DNA of 64,000 nucleotides from Nitrospira sp. (GTDB taxonomy: Bacteria > Nitrospirota > Nitrospiria > Nitrospirales > UBA8639): assembly GCA_024760505.1 (NCBI GenBank), contig CP058931.1, forward strand, positions 3,296,001 through 3,360,000, read 5' to 3'. The notes below the pieces were generated by a model. That model was not told where the DNA came from. It ran no database searches and saw nothing but the letters and a program-made list of their open reading frames with translations. Both the position numbers and the translations under genes were made by a program. Of the stretch, positions 41,862-51,468 are shown piece by piece (position 1 is the stretch's first letter; the number at the start of each line of letters is the position of its first letter).

Positions 41862-43230
41862 CCGCCTGGCCGAGTATGCGGAGTTGTTAACCTTTCAGGA
41901 CCTTCCTCCGGACGTGATCCATGAGGTGAAGCGACGGGTTTTGGATAGTCTGGCCTGTGCCTATGGTGCCACCACCGCACCTCCATGCAGGATTGCCAGA
42001 CGCCTGGCGACCCGGGTGATGGTCAAAGACGGCGCCACAGTATGGGGAACCCGTCATCAAACCAGTCCGGATCTGGCGGCCTTTGCGAATGGCACGGCGG
42101 TACGGTATCTCGACTGCAACGATACCTACCTCTCCAAGGAGCCCGCTCATCCGTCAGACAATATTCCGGCCTGTCTGGCCGTTGCCGAAAGTCTTCATGT
42201 TCATGGCCGGCAATTCATTCAATCCATCGTGCTGGCCTATGAGATTCAGTGCCGTCTTTGTGACGCAGCGGCGCTTCGCCCTCGAGGATGGGATCACGTC
42301 ACCTACGGAGCGTTTTCTACCTCGGTTGCCACAGCCAGGCTGCTTAAGCTCCCCAAAAAACAGATCGTACATGCGCTCAATCTGGCGGGTATTACAGCTG
42401 GAGCGCTGCGTCAGACCAGAGTGGGGGAAGTTTCCCTGTGGAAAGCCTGTGCGTTTGCCAATGCAAGCAGGAACGGAATCTTCGCAGGATTTGCGGCTCG
42501 TGAGGGTATGACCGGACCGGAGGCCATGTTTGAAGGGGAAAAGGGGTTTATGAAGGTGATTTCCGGGCCTTTCTCTTTACCCGAAATGGGAGGACGTCAC
42601 GGCTCTTCCTATAAAATTCTTGACACCTACATCAAGCCCCATCCGGTGGAATACCATGCTCAGTCGGCGGTGGAGGCCGCATTCGCCATTCGGGAACAAC
42701 TGATTGCTGCGTGTGGGGAATACCCTGCCCACCGAATCAAAGCAATTATTATCGGCAGTGGTGATGTGGCGATCGAAATTATTGGACGGGATCAGGAAAA
42801 GTGGCATCCAAAAACCCGTGAGACTGCTGATCATAGTCTCCCCTTTTGCGTGGCAGTCGCCCTAACGGATGGGGAAATATCTCCTCGTTCTTTTTCCCCG
42901 CATCGCCTAAACGATACCGTTCTGTTGAATCTGATGCAGAAAATCCGTGTTGAAGAGGTCAAAGAGTTTTCCGAGCGTTATCCGGATGCCATGGCCAACA
43001 GAATTGATGTCACCCTGATGGACGGCAGGACGTTCACGGCACAGATTGACCATCCCAAAGGTCATCCACGACGCCCGCTCACCGATCGCGAACTGGAATT
43101 GAAGTTTCAGAAGTTGTCTTCACGGAAAATCGGCCGGAAAGATATGACGAACGTTATCCAAACCGTGTGGGAACTGGACCGTCTGAAAGACGTGAATGTC
43201 CTGGTGTCGGCATTACCAGTTGTGGATTGA
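41848..43230 (+). CDS. prpD: MmgE/PrpD-family protein, probable 2-methylcitrate dehydratase
   Basis: A 460-residue PrpD-fold protein: LDSLACAYGATTAPPCR, VRYLDCNDTYLSKEPAHPSDNIPACLA, KPHPVEYHAQSAVEAAF, and RETADHSLPFCVAVAL with the family His. It dehydrates 2-methylcitrate to 2-methylaconitate in the methylcitrate cycle. Being followed by PrpB and PrpC makes this assignment firm. ATG 41848 or 41851 can serve, and both overlap the preceding gene. Confidence 0.92.
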   Translation: MMLADRLAEYAELLTFQDLPPDVIHEVKRRVLDSLACAYGATTAPPCRIARRLATRVMVKDGATVWGTRHQTSPDLAAFANGTAVRYLDCNDTYLSKEPAHPSDNIPACLAVAESLHVHGRQFIQSIVLAYEIQCRLCDAAALRPRGWDHVTYGAFSTSVATARLLKLPKKQIVHALNLAGITAGALRQTRVGEVSLWKACAFANASRNGIFAGFAAREGMTGPEAMFEGEKGFMKVISGPFSLPEMGGRHGSSYKILDTYIKPHPVEYHAQSAVEAAFAIREQLIAACGEYPAHRIKAIIIGSGDVAIEIIGRDQEKWHPKTRETADHSLPFCVAVALTDGEISPRSFSPHRLNDTVLLNLMQKIRVEEVKEFSERYPDAMANRIDVTLMDGRTFTAQIDHPKGHPRRPLTDRELELKFQKLSSRKIGRKDMTNVIQTVWELDRLKDVNVLVSALPVVD

Positions 43231-43232
43231 CG

Positions 43233-44114
43233 ATGAGTGGGAAACCCATAACCTCCCAGAGTCGGGCGCGCCGCTTTCGAGCGGAGCTTCAACGGGACAC
43301 GCTGGCGGTGCCGGGTGTATTTAATGCGTTTTCGGCTCGATTGGTTGAAGATGCCGGTTTTCCGGCAGCATACCTGTCAGGAGCGGGTCTGGCGGCTTCC
43401 CGGGCACTACCCGATATCGGGCTGTTAACGATGACGGAGGTGGTGACAGAAACCCGGTACGTGACTCAGAGGGTTCAAATTCCGGTCATTGTCGATGCCG
43501 ATACGGGCTTTGGAGAGAGGCACCAGGTGTATCGCACGGTTCAGGAATTAGAATCAGCCGGGGCGGTGGGAATCCAATTGGAAGACCAGGTGTTAGCAAA
43601 ACGTTGCGGCCATTTGCCCGGAAAAACCCTGATTTCCTGTGAGGGCATGTGTCAAAAAATTCAGTCGGCAGTTGAAGCCAAACAGGACCGGGATCTTGTC
43701 ATCATTGCGAGGACGGATGCCCGGTCTGTGGAAGGTCTGGATGGGGCCATTGAGAGGGCTCAAGCTTACAGGGCAGCCGGCGCTGATGCGATTTTCCCCG
43801 AGGCCCTGCAGTCAGCGGAAGAATTTCAAGCGGCAGCCAAAGCTTTGAAATATTCCGGGGGCATTCTGGTCGCCAATATGACTGAATGGGGACAAACCCC
43901 CTATATGACCGTCAAGGAATTCTCCGGAATGGGATATCACATCGTACTGTTCCCCATGACCGTATTTCGTGTAATGGCGAAGGCAGGCCGGGCAGCTCTT
44001 CTGGAATTACAAAAACAGGGGACCCAACAAGCTTTCCTCGATAGCATGCAAACCAGGCAGGCCTTGTACGAGGTGTTGGATTATCAAAAGTATGAACGTG
44101 TGCCAAAGGAATGA
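43233..44114 (+). CDS. prpB: Methylisocitrate lyase
   Basis: A 293-residue ICL/PEP-mutase-family lyase. The catalytic KRCGHLPGK loop, IVDADTGFGE (metal Asp), GIQLEDQV and VIIARTDAR are diagnostic for PrpB. It splits 2-methylisocitrate to pyruvate and succinate. It begins two bases after the PrpD stop. The frame open from 43167 lies inside prpD and is not used. Confidence 0.94.
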   Translation: MSGKPITSQSRARRFRAELQRDTLAVPGVFNAFSARLVEDAGFPAAYLSGAGLAASRALPDIGLLTMTEVVTETRYVTQRVQIPVIVDADTGFGERHQVYRTVQELESAGAVGIQLEDQVLAKRCGHLPGKTLISCEGMCQKIQSAVEAKQDRDLVIIARTDARSVEGLDGAIERAQAYRAAGADAIFPEALQSAEEFQAAAKALKYSGGILVANMTEWGQTPYMTVKEFSGMGYHIVLFPMTVFRVMAKAGRAALLELQKQGTQQAFLDSMQTRQALYEVLDYQKYERVPKE

Positions 44115-44224
44115 AAGAAGGCGCGTTGAACCCTCCCAACCCTGAGCATGCATCTGACGGCCTCTTTGGACCGCCTCAGGGCACAAAATTTTCAACAGGC
44201 CTGTAAAAGAAAGGCAGGTGTGTC

Positions 44225-45349
44225 ATGGAAACGGCCGTTCATAATCCCGGGCTGGACGGGGTGGTGGTGGGGGAATCAGCCATCTGCCAAATAGACGAGA
44301 CGCGGGGAAGTTTACGATATCGAGGATATGCCATTGAAGAGCTGGCTGAGCAGGCGACGTTTGAAGAAGTGGCATATTTATTACTGCATGGAGATCTGCC
44401 GCCATCCCGCGATCTTCAGGAGTGGCAGGCCGAGTTGGCTCATGCCGGATCCTTACCCCCGGTCGTGTGGCAATTTCTCCAAACGGTTCCAGCTTCTGCG
44501 AATGTCATGGATGTGCTGCGAACCGGGGTGTCGTTTCTCGGGATGATCGATCCTGAAGCTCAGGATATCTCCCATGAGGCGAACCTCCGAAAGGCCGTCC
44601 GGTTACTCGCACAAATGCCTCTACTTCTTGCCTGGGCCGTTCGAACACGATTCGATCATCCTCTTTTTCAGGCTCCGGCCACAAAGTCGTTTGCCCAAAG
44701 CCTCTTGTATCTATTGACAGGGAATCTCCGTGAGGATCATGCAAAAGAACTGGAGGTTTCTCTTAATCTCTATGCCGAGCATGAATTGAACGCCTCGACG
44801 TTCGCTGGTCGGGTCACGGCCTCAACCCTGGCTGATCTTTATGGGGCTGTCACGGCGGCTATTGCTACACTCAAAGGCCCCCTTCATGGCGGAGCGAATG
44901 AAGCTGTGGCGGAGATGTTCCACGCCATTCGGGACCCGGAAAACGCGCAAGGGTGGGTCCATTCCAAATTGTCCGGAAAGGAACGGGTCATGGGGTTTGG
45001 CCATCGAGTCTTAAAACACGAGGATCCGCGTTCGGCTATCATCAAACGACGGGCGAAAGCGTTGAGTCAACATGCGGATGGGACGCGGTGGTACGAGATT
45101 GCGGAAATCATTGAACAGACGATGAAGGAAGAAAAGGGGCTTCTCCCGAATCTGGATTTTTATACGGCGGTGGTTTACCTGTTCATCGGAATTCCCAAAG
45201 AAGCCTTCACGCCCATTTTTGTCGCAAGCCGGCTGAGTGGATGGTGTGCCCATATCATCGAACAACAGGATCACAATCGTCTGATCCGGCCACGAGCCTC
45301 CTACATCGGCCCTCCTGCGCGGGAATTTCTCTTTATCGGGGACCGATAA
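44225..45349 (+). CDS. prpC: Citrate synthase family, probable 2-methylcitrate synthase
   Basis: A 374-residue type II citrate synthase fold: RGSLRYRGYAIEELAEQATFEEVAYLLLHGDLP, the catalytic His in LHGGANEAV, GFGHRVLKHEDPRS, and the Asp in LDFYTAVVYLFIGIPKEAFTPIF. Length and place next to PrpD/PrpB point to condensation of propionyl-CoA and oxaloacetate. A citrate synthase side activity is usual in the family. A hairpin with a T run follows 58 bp after the stop. Confidence 0.92.
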   Translation: METAVHNPGLDGVVVGESAICQIDETRGSLRYRGYAIEELAEQATFEEVAYLLLHGDLPPSRDLQEWQAELAHAGSLPPVVWQFLQTVPASANVMDVLRTGVSFLGMIDPEAQDISHEANLRKAVRLLAQMPLLLAWAVRTRFDHPLFQAPATKSFAQSLLYLLTGNLREDHAKELEVSLNLYAEHELNASTFAGRVTASTLADLYGAVTAAIATLKGPLHGGANEAVAEMFHAIRDPENAQGWVHSKLSGKERVMGFGHRVLKHEDPRSAIIKRRAKALSQHADGTRWYEIAEIIEQTMKEEKGLLPNLDFYTAVVYLFIGIPKEAFTPIFVASRLSGWCAHIIEQQDHNRLIRPRASYIGPPAREFLFIGDR

Positions 45350-45404
45350 GAGACAAGAACCGCCCCTTTCCTCTGCTGTCATCAACGGCAAAGCGAAGAA
45401 ACTG

Positions 45405-45438
45405 TGCTGAGACGTGTGGCCTCAGGCATCCTTTTTTG
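45405..45438 (+). terminator. Intrinsic terminator of the tyrosine/propionate operon
   Basis: CTGAG (45407-45411) pairs with CTCAG (45421-45425), flanked by TG and GCA that extend the stem with one bulge, followed by TCC and a run of six T (45432-45437). Position after prpC and before the convergent HTH gene fits transcription end. Confidence 0.65.
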
Positions 45439-45529
45439 TAAGGGACTTAGGTCTCAAGAGGATTCGAATTTCGGGCTAGAGCCCTTCTGCCGCCTTCCGC
45501 GCAGCCGGTGTGAGGCTGGAAGAAATAAT

Positions 45530-46498
45530 TTAGTCCTTGTCTTCACCGTATGTCCGAAGAAATCGACCGAGTTGTGCTTTGAATTGGCGTTCTCCTTGAT
45601 ATTCAAAGACAAAGCGGGTTTCAAAGAGAGGGCTCGGATTCAGATCCCGTAAATGGTCCGGTTTCCAGGAAATATTCAACTGGTCAATGACGGTGATAGA
45701 GACCGAACCACTGTTCATGCCCAAATTCCTGGTGGCATAGGATCGGGAAAAGATGAGAATTTCGTTATCGAATAACGCGGCATTGATCTCTTCTTTGACG
45801 CCACGGGCTCGGAATTCTGCAACCAATCGCTGATAGATGAGGGTCGTGGCTAGTTGCTCGCGAAATCCGAAAAATGCGGTAATCCCCGCCTGTCGTTGAT
45901 CGTTTAATACCCGAAGGCAGTCTTCGATTTGAGCGGCATCGGTCATCTGCTCTCTGTTGAAGATAAACACCCGACGAATTTTGACTCCCCGCTGAACCGC
46001 TGCCTGATTTGCCAATAAATAACTGGGAAAGAGGGGACCATCCCGTTTCCATATCTGCCATCGTTCCATCATCGAATCAATGGTGGACTCCACGGTATTC
46101 AGCAATTGAATGGCTTCATTCTGAGCAATGGTGCCCTCATAGGAAAGCATTTGGGATTCAAGCTGGCGGAGTTCCTGGCCTATGGCCTCCACTTTTTGGG
46201 GAATGTATCTCGGTCGTTCCGGCACATGCATCATTACATCGACGGCTGATAGAGCCATGGCCCAATGGCTCTTTTCTTCGGGGGCGGCCCGGTCTTTCTG
46301 GGCGACGATTAAGAGTTCGACGGGATTTTTTTTGAGAAGATTGGCTATCCGGATGCAAACCGTGGCATTCGGTACTTTTTTGCCACGGCGAAACCAGTTG
46401 GCCTCAGGTTGACTCACTTTGAGTTTTTTTGCCAGGGCGTAATCATTCGTGATGCCATAGGTTTTTTTGATCTGCTCGATAAACTTTGGAAAGTCCAT
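45530..46498 (-). CDS. XRE-type HTH protein with unrecognised large C-terminal domain
   Basis: A 322-residue protein. Residues 1-65 are a helix-turn-helix of the Cro/C1 type (NDYALAKKLKVSQPEANWFRRGKKVPNATVCIRIANLLKK). Residues ~90-150 are helical with a coiled-coil look (EAIGQELRQLESQMLSYEGTI). Residues ~160-310 alternate strands and helices (KIRRVFIFNREQMTDAAQIE, AGITAFFGFREQL, INAALFDNEILIFSRSYA), somewhat like PLD-like sensor domains, but I cannot name the family. It may regulate the adjacent operons. The ATG at 46498 follows GGAG, and the TTG at 46510 is rejected. Confidence 0.75.
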   Translation of the reverse strand: MDFPKFIEQIKKTYGITNDYALAKKLKVSQPEANWFRRGKKVPNATVCIRIANLLKKNPVELLIVAQKDRAAPEEKSHWAMALSAVDVMMHVPERPRYIPQKVEAIGQELRQLESQMLSYEGTIAQNEAIQLLNTVESTIDSMMERWQIWKRDGPLFPSYLLANQAAVQRGVKIRRVFIFNREQMTDAAQIEDCLRVLNDQRQAGITAFFGFREQLATTLIYQRLVAEFRARGVKEEINAALFDNEILIFSRSYATRNLGMNSGSVSITVIDQLNISWKPDHLRDLNPSPLFETRFVFEYQGERQFKAQLGRFLRTYGEDKD

Positions 46499-46930
46499 GC
46501 TCGGCTCCAAAAAAAATCAATCCAACTGAATCAGTGGAATGAAAAAAAGATCATTTTCACTGCCGGATGAGGCGCATGCAATCCGGTTTTGCTACATCTA
46601 GGTGATTCTAGACGAATTCATCCGGAATTAAAATGCAGGTATCTTTCCGGTAGAAAGGTCAAGCCGGCCTGAAGTTGGCCCCCGGCAATCTGGTGATTTT
46701 GTGATGTGGGGGGAAGTATTTATTAGTCAGGGCGAGTGACCCACGCAATATCACAGAATAAGAGGAATTGGGGCGGTTAGGGTAAATGAGGTGAAGAACA
46801 TCACTTTGTTGTTTCTCAGTGTGTGTTTGGTGCGGCAATTTTCCTTGAATTTTTGCAGGCGGTTTTTCGGCTTGGTAATGTGTAATGTAGCTCTCTAGAG
46901 AGTCACCTCAATCGGCAGGAATCCAAAATA
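46499..46930. other. Divergent intergenic region with two palindromes
   Basis: A 432-bp gap with no gene. TCTAG-GTGATT-CTAGA lies at 46597-46612, about 100 bp before the HTH gene, and a perfect 12-bp palindrome CTCTCTAGAGAG at 46891-46902, 29 bp before the reductase gene. Both share the CTAGA element and may bind the same dimeric regulator. Confidence 0.4.
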
Positions 46931-47662
46931 ATGCAAGAATTTAACGCCCAGGTCAGTCGAGTCAAGGATCTGACCCACGACGTCCGCGAGTTGGAACTTA
47001 GCCTTCTCGCCCCGGATACAATCGATTTCAAGGCGGGACAGTGGATCTCTCTGAACGTCTGGCATCCGGGATTGAAGCAGTACGTACCCCGGCAGTATTC
47101 GATTGCCTCGCCACCCAGTCAGTGTCACAAGGTCAACCTTGTCTTTAACCGGATTCCCGATGGCCTCGGCTCAAACTATTTGTTTAGTTTTCATGAAGGG
47201 GATCCCGTAACATTTCAAGGGCCCAATGGATCGTTTTACCTTCAAGAGAAACCCGGACGAGACCTTGTCTTTGTGGCCACCGGAACCGGGATTGCACCAT
47301 TCCGTTCAATGCTCTCTACCTTCTTGGAGCAACCTGAAGCTGGAACCTTGACGTTATATTGGGGCTTGCGGAGCCAGCGGGATATTTACTATCAACATGA
47401 ATTGGAAGCCCTTGCACGGCGGCATCCGAATTTCAGTTTTATCATAATCCTGTCCAGGCCAGAAAACGGTTGGAAAGGTCCCATTGGACGCGTGACAACA
47501 TTAGTGGAGAACCACATTGCCTCAGTGAGCAATGTGACTTTTTATCTGTGCGGAAATGGCGGCATGATACGAGACACGACGGCCATTGTGAGAAAAAAAG
47601 GCCTCTGTCCCATTCGCACTGAACAATACTATGATAAAGCCAGGGCCGGAACAGACGATTGA
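46931..47662 (+). CDS. FNR-superfamily flavoprotein reductase
   Basis: A 243-residue FAD/NAD(P)H reductase without a ferredoxin domain. RQYSIASPPSQ binds FAD, LVFVATGTGIAPFRSML starts the nucleotide domain, and FYLCGNGGMIRD is the CGxxxM element. It resembles the reductase part of multicomponent oxygenases and ferredoxin-NADP reductases. Its partner is unknown. It could serve the iron oxygenases of the neighbouring island, which is speculation. Confidence 0.88.
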   Translation: MQEFNAQVSRVKDLTHDVRELELSLLAPDTIDFKAGQWISLNVWHPGLKQYVPRQYSIASPPSQCHKVNLVFNRIPDGLGSNYLFSFHEGDPVTFQGPNGSFYLQEKPGRDLVFVATGTGIAPFRSMLSTFLEQPEAGTLTLYWGLRSQRDIYYQHELEALARRHPNFSFIIILSRPENGWKGPIGRVTTLVENHIASVSNVTFYLCGNGGMIRDTTAIVRKKGLCPIRTEQYYDKARAGTDD

Positions 47663-48111
47663 ATCTGTCCCGGCTCTACGGATAAAACGTGTGATGCCAA
47701 TGATTGTCGAGCCAAACAACACGTGGAGCTTTTCAGTAAACTGCCCCGCCATTTCAGTGAGCGAATCCATGTGGTTTGTTTTGCTGACGGATCCTCCCCA
47801 ATACACACGAACTTCGTTGAGATTTGGATAGGCCACTTAACTCCTGAGGATAGCCCTCGTACTTTGGAAGTTTGTTCTGATGTAACTCTGAGGGCGTAGT
47901 TTGTTAAGTCACAAGGGGTACACAACTTTGACTTGTTCTTTTCTCTCATGAAGTATGTCAAAAAAACGACTCGCGACCCCTTGAGTTTTGCCCACATTAG
48001 CGGATGTGTATTAAGATCAAGGCTGGGAACTTAGGGATTTATTTTCCGAGTGCCGGCGGCTTCAGATGTAGTCCGTAGAGATTGGGAGAAAAGGCGAAAG
48101 CTAACCGCAAT
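47663..48111. other. Convergent intergenic region
   Basis: A 449-bp gap between convergent genes. Only short overlapping frames without ribosome sites are present. No clear terminator hairpin was identified. Confidence 0.5.
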
Positions 48112-49464
48112 TCAATTCGAAAACTCATACCCCAGTGCCCAGATGAACGCATCATCCGATTTCTTTTTCCCCGGCTCCGGGTCACTGTTATACCGGTATT
48201 CGAACGCCACCTTCAAAAACAAATTCCCATACACTTCTATGCGAGCTCCTTGCTCCGCTGTCAACCGCAGAGCGGTACTTCCCCCTACTCCCAGATCGCG
48301 AAATCCTTTTTGACGGTGATACACTCGTAATCGATCTGAAATCAGATCATAACTCCAATCCACTCCCCACGCAGCGGTAGCGGTTTTGGTCGTCCCGGTC
48401 TCTTGAAATTTTTCGTAAACAAATGCCGGACCGATGGACCCACTTAAACTATGGCTTGGGGTATCGAAAAATTGATACCCGAGACCCAGGCCGGTCGTAC
48501 TCCGGAGATCCAATCCCTGAAACTTATCATATTCGAGGAATTCGTAACTGTTGGCAAACAACCTTTTGGTGAAAAAATAATCATAACCTAGTGTGCCTCT
48601 GGCATTCTTGGCTGTGTTATCTCCATCCGCCTGGGCAAAGGCATACTTGCCGCTCAAGAGGCCACGGTGTCGTTCTGTCCAAACCGTATTGTCGGTTGAG
48701 GCGTTCACAGCCGTGGTGTCCGTATTCCCCTTCGTGCGGTTACCTCCCAGGTCGAAGTTTCCTTTATAGCGAAGCTCTGGAATATTGATGGTCTTCACAC
48801 GCGCCGGCGATATGCCTTCACTTCCTCCTAACGCGGTCACAATCGTACGGGAGGTTTTGAGAAAACCATCTCCATCGGAATCTTTCTCCTCCTCAAAAAC
48901 TTGAATGGAAAGCGGTGTTCGGGACTGGAGTTGTTCCACTTCATCCCACTGAACCGATATATCTCCCGCATAAGCAGTTTTGATAGTAAGGGTCTTTTCT
49001 TCCATCGAGACAATGGTTCCGACCAGATGTATGCCATTTTTGAGAGTGATTTCATCTAACTCTTCGCTCTCTTCACCCGCCACGGACTCCTCTTTTGAGC
49101 TTTTGATAGCCTTTACGGAAGTGAGGGTGATCATCAGGGGAGCCGAGTCCTGGTCTCTCAACACCTGGATTGTCCCGGACTCAGCCGATTGGATTCGGCC
49201 TTCATAGATCTCGCCGGTATCCAGAACCACCGTGACCGGCTCTTCAGTCGCCAACCCCGTCACCTCTTTCCAACGAAGCGGAATAGGATTGTGCATACTG
49301 GCCGACGCTCTCACCCGGAGGACACCATTCGTCATGCCAAATATCTTGCCGTTGAGAATGGTGCCATCTTTGAGCGAAATCTGACCTGAGACTGCGGCAT
49401 ACAGAGGACCGCCCCCACTAATCAGCGTAATACTAAGAAGGACGATGAAGAGTTTCAATCTCAA
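48112..49464 (-). CDS. DUF481 outer-membrane beta-barrel protein with N-terminal SH3/Sm-like repeats
   Basis: A 450-residue exported protein (signal RLKLFIVLLSITLISGGGPLYAA). Residues ~25-190 hold three similar small beta modules (ISLKDGTILNGKIFGM, VVLDTGEIYEGRIQSA, ITLKNGIHLVGTIVSM), each a -LKDG-x(4)-G-x-I- repeat. Residues ~225-450 are the DUF481 barrel: YKGNFDLGGNRTKGNTDTTA, YDYFFTKRLFANSYEFLEYD and the aromatic end FIWALGYEFSN. DUF481 proteins occur in response to salt or acid stress. The function here is unknown. Confidence 0.85.
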   Translation of the reverse strand: MRLKLFIVLLSITLISGGGPLYAAVSGQISLKDGTILNGKIFGMTNGVLRVRASASMHNPIPLRWKEVTGLATEEPVTVVLDTGEIYEGRIQSAESGTIQVLRDQDSAPLMITLTSVKAIKSSKEESVAGEESEELDEITLKNGIHLVGTIVSMEEKTLTIKTAYAGDISVQWDEVEQLQSRTPLSIQVFEEEKDSDGDGFLKTSRTIVTALGGSEGISPARVKTINIPELRYKGNFDLGGNRTKGNTDTTAVNASTDNTVWTERHRGLLSGKYAFAQADGDNTAKNARGTLGYDYFFTKRLFANSYEFLEYDKFQGLDLRSTTGLGLGYQFFDTPSHSLSGSIGPAFVYEKFQETGTTKTATAAWGVDWSYDLISDRLRVYHRQKGFRDLGVGGSTALRLTAEQGARIEVYGNLFLKVAFEYRYNSDPEPGKKKSDDAFIWALGYEFSN

Positions 49465-50062
49465 TGCAACGATTCTCCTTGGTAGAGAAAATAACCTTGT
49501 GCGTGATCAATCGGATTCATCATCACAAATCACGGACAATCAACAATCATTCCTATTAAATGTGATTTCGGACAACTTTACGAAACACGGTGTAGAAATT
49601 GGGTCTGCAACTGAAAGATTTGGCGTGAGCGGAAATTGAGATGGAGCCCACTAACAGTGCACGGTACCCGAAAAGTTTGGGATTATAGCCACAGATTCAC
49701 CACAAAGCTACCCTAATGTAGTGCCAGACTGAAAAAATGTGTAACTTTCGAAAAAGGGACCTTTCACTTTTATTCAAATGGAAAAAAGGAAAAACTCTAC
49801 TGACGATGGGCAGGGATAAAAGAAGGGGAGGTCGCCTGATGTATTTTGGAGAAAAATAAAATGTGCATGGTATGTCTTCCCGTTCCTGGTATGATTTTTT
49901 CGGTTGTTTTCAGTAATTCTTATCGCCACAGGTGAGAGTAGGTTGCTTTGGATGATTTCATTTAACTCCATTAACCTGCATCCGATAACACCATATACGT
50001 GACTTTGAAATGGTTCTGATGGAGTTTACAATGCTTCAATGCTTGAAAGGACAGATCGGGCA
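49465..50062. other. A+T-rich intergenic region
   Basis: About 600 bp between divergent genes (DUF481 and DUF3568 lipoprotein). It must hold both promoters. No gene, repeat or strong hairpin was recognised. Confidence 0.5.
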
Positions 50063-50482
50063 ATGAAACCGGGCACAAATAAATTTTTGATGAAGAATTA
50101 TGGCATCATGGCTCTTTTTATCATGTGGACCATGCCGCTTATGTCCGGATGCGCTGTGGCGTTGTTCGGTGCTGGTGCGGGGGCCGGTGTTGCAGGCGCG
50201 ACCTATGTGATGGGTAAGCTGGAGGATGAAGTCCACGCTCCCGTTTCAAAAGTCCAGCGGGCTACGGTGGGCGCTCTGAAATCATTGCAACTTCCTATCG
50301 ACAAAGAGCGGGGGGATAAATTGGCGGCGGAGTTGGAGTCAGAAACGGCCGATCAAAAGAAGGTATGGATCTCAATCACTTCGCTCACTTCCTCCCGATC
50401 AAAAATCGTGATTCGGGTGGGCCTTCTGGGAGATGAAGCCCGCTCCCGACAGATCTTACAAGCCATTCATACGCGGTTGTGA
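50063..50482 (+). CDS. DUF3568-type lipoprotein
   Basis: A 139-residue lipoprotein. The leader NYGIMALFIMWTMPLMSGC ends in a lipobox. The Gly/Ala-rich segment ALFGAGAGAGVAGATYVMGKLE is typical of DUF3568. The rest (VQRATVGALKSLQLPIDK, KKVWISITSLTSSRSKIVIRVG) fits the same family. Function is unknown. AAAGGA before ATG 50063 is used; ATG 50090 is an alternative. Confidence 0.75.
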   Translation: MKPGTNKFLMKNYGIMALFIMWTMPLMSGCAVALFGAGAGAGVAGATYVMGKLEDEVHAPVSKVQRATVGALKSLQLPIDKERGDKLAAELESETADQKKVWISITSLTSSRSKIVIRVGLLGDEARSRQILQAIHTRL

Positions 50483-50687
50483 TTTTCTCAAACTCACCTC
50501 CGTTGCCTTTGCCATTGGATGATTCCCAGCTCTGGGTATTCTTTTAAATCATTTAAAAAAGGTTCAGATGGATTTTCCCTTCATCATGAAGAAGGCTTGA
50601 ACGTGGAGGATCTCAGTTAATCCCTGGATGCATTCCGTGGAGTGAGGACGAAGTGACTCAATATTCAAGCGATCCATTAAAAAAAAA

Positions 50688-50705
50688 GGCTGGGAATTCC
50701 CGGCC
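50688..50705 (+). terminator. 18-bp hairpin flanked by an A run, bidirectional terminator candidate
   Basis: GGCTGGGAATTCCCGGCC is self-complementary apart from one G-U type pair. Nine A bases precede it, so on the minus strand it is a stem followed by a T run, and on the plus strand TATTTCATTT follows. It lies 205 bp after the DUF3568 gene, in the 317-bp gap 50483-50799 that holds no gene. Confidence 0.45.
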
Positions 50706-50799
50706 TATTTCATTTGGGCCCGTCAAATTGTAATCTCTTCCCTTTATTTACGGAATTTTGTAGGGTTAGGTTGAACCTGGAAATTTAAAAACGCCCATT

Positions 50800-51468
50800 A
50801 TGTGCGGTCGCTTCACACGCAAAGAGAATTTCCAGCATTTGGCGGAACAGTTGGGTCTAAAGGTCCTTCCGCCATTGAGCCCACGCTACAACATTGCTCC
50901 ATCGCAGTTGGTGGCCTGTGTGCGCACAAATCTTGAATCAGAACAACGAGAATGTACGGAATTGAAGTGGGGACTGGTGCCCTCCTGGGCTAAGGACCCC
51001 AGCATCGGAAATAAGTTGATTAATGCCCGCGGAGAGACTGTGGCGGAGAAGCCGGCTTTCCGCAAAGCATTTAAACAACAACGCTGCCTGGTCTTGGCCG
51101 ATGGCTTTTATGAATGGAAACAGGACGGGAAAACAAAGCAACCCTATTACGTTCGCTTTAAAGATCAACGGCTGTTTGCGTTCGCGGGCTTGTGGGAACG
51201 GTGGAAGGAAAACGAGGCCGACGCTCTGGAAACCTGCACACTGATTACGACTGCTTCCAATGCAATCATGGAATCTATCCATCATCGCATGCCGGTCATT
51301 TTAACCTCTAAAGATTATGCCGATTGGCTCGATCCATCTTTGCAAGCTATAGAGCGAATCAACGCGTTGCTCCGACCGTATCCACCCGAGGAGATGGAAG
51401 CCTATCCCGTCAGTCAGCTCGTGAATAATCCACGACATGATCGGCCTGAATGTGTGGTCCCTATTTAA
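50800..51468 (+). CDS. yedK: SOS-response-associated protein, YedK/HMCES (SRAP) family
   Basis: A 222-residue SRAP protein. Cys2 directly after Met (MCGRFTRKENF) is the nucleophile that forms a covalent link to abasic sites in single-stranded DNA. Asn in PRYNIAPSQ, WGLVPSWAKD, NARGETVAEKPAFRKAF, the Glu in ADGFYEWK and the His in ESIHHRMPVIL complete the active site. It shields abasic sites at stalled forks. The translesion cassette 5 kb downstream is functionally related but not linked in an operon. Confidence 0.95.
   Translation: MCGRFTRKENFQHLAEQLGLKVLPPLSPRYNIAPSQLVACVRTNLESEQRECTELKWGLVPSWAKDPSIGNKLINARGETVAEKPAFRKAFKQQRCLVLADGFYEWKQDGKTKQPYYVRFKDQRLFAFAGLWERWKENEADALETCTLITTASNAIMESIHHRMPVILTSKDYADWLDPSLQAIERINALLRPYPPEEMEAYPVSQLVNNPRHDRPECVVPI

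Noticed and set aside
47629..47997. 122-codon minus-strand frame between convergent genes
   Set aside because: It overlaps the reductase end, lacks a ribosome site and has no recognisable domain.
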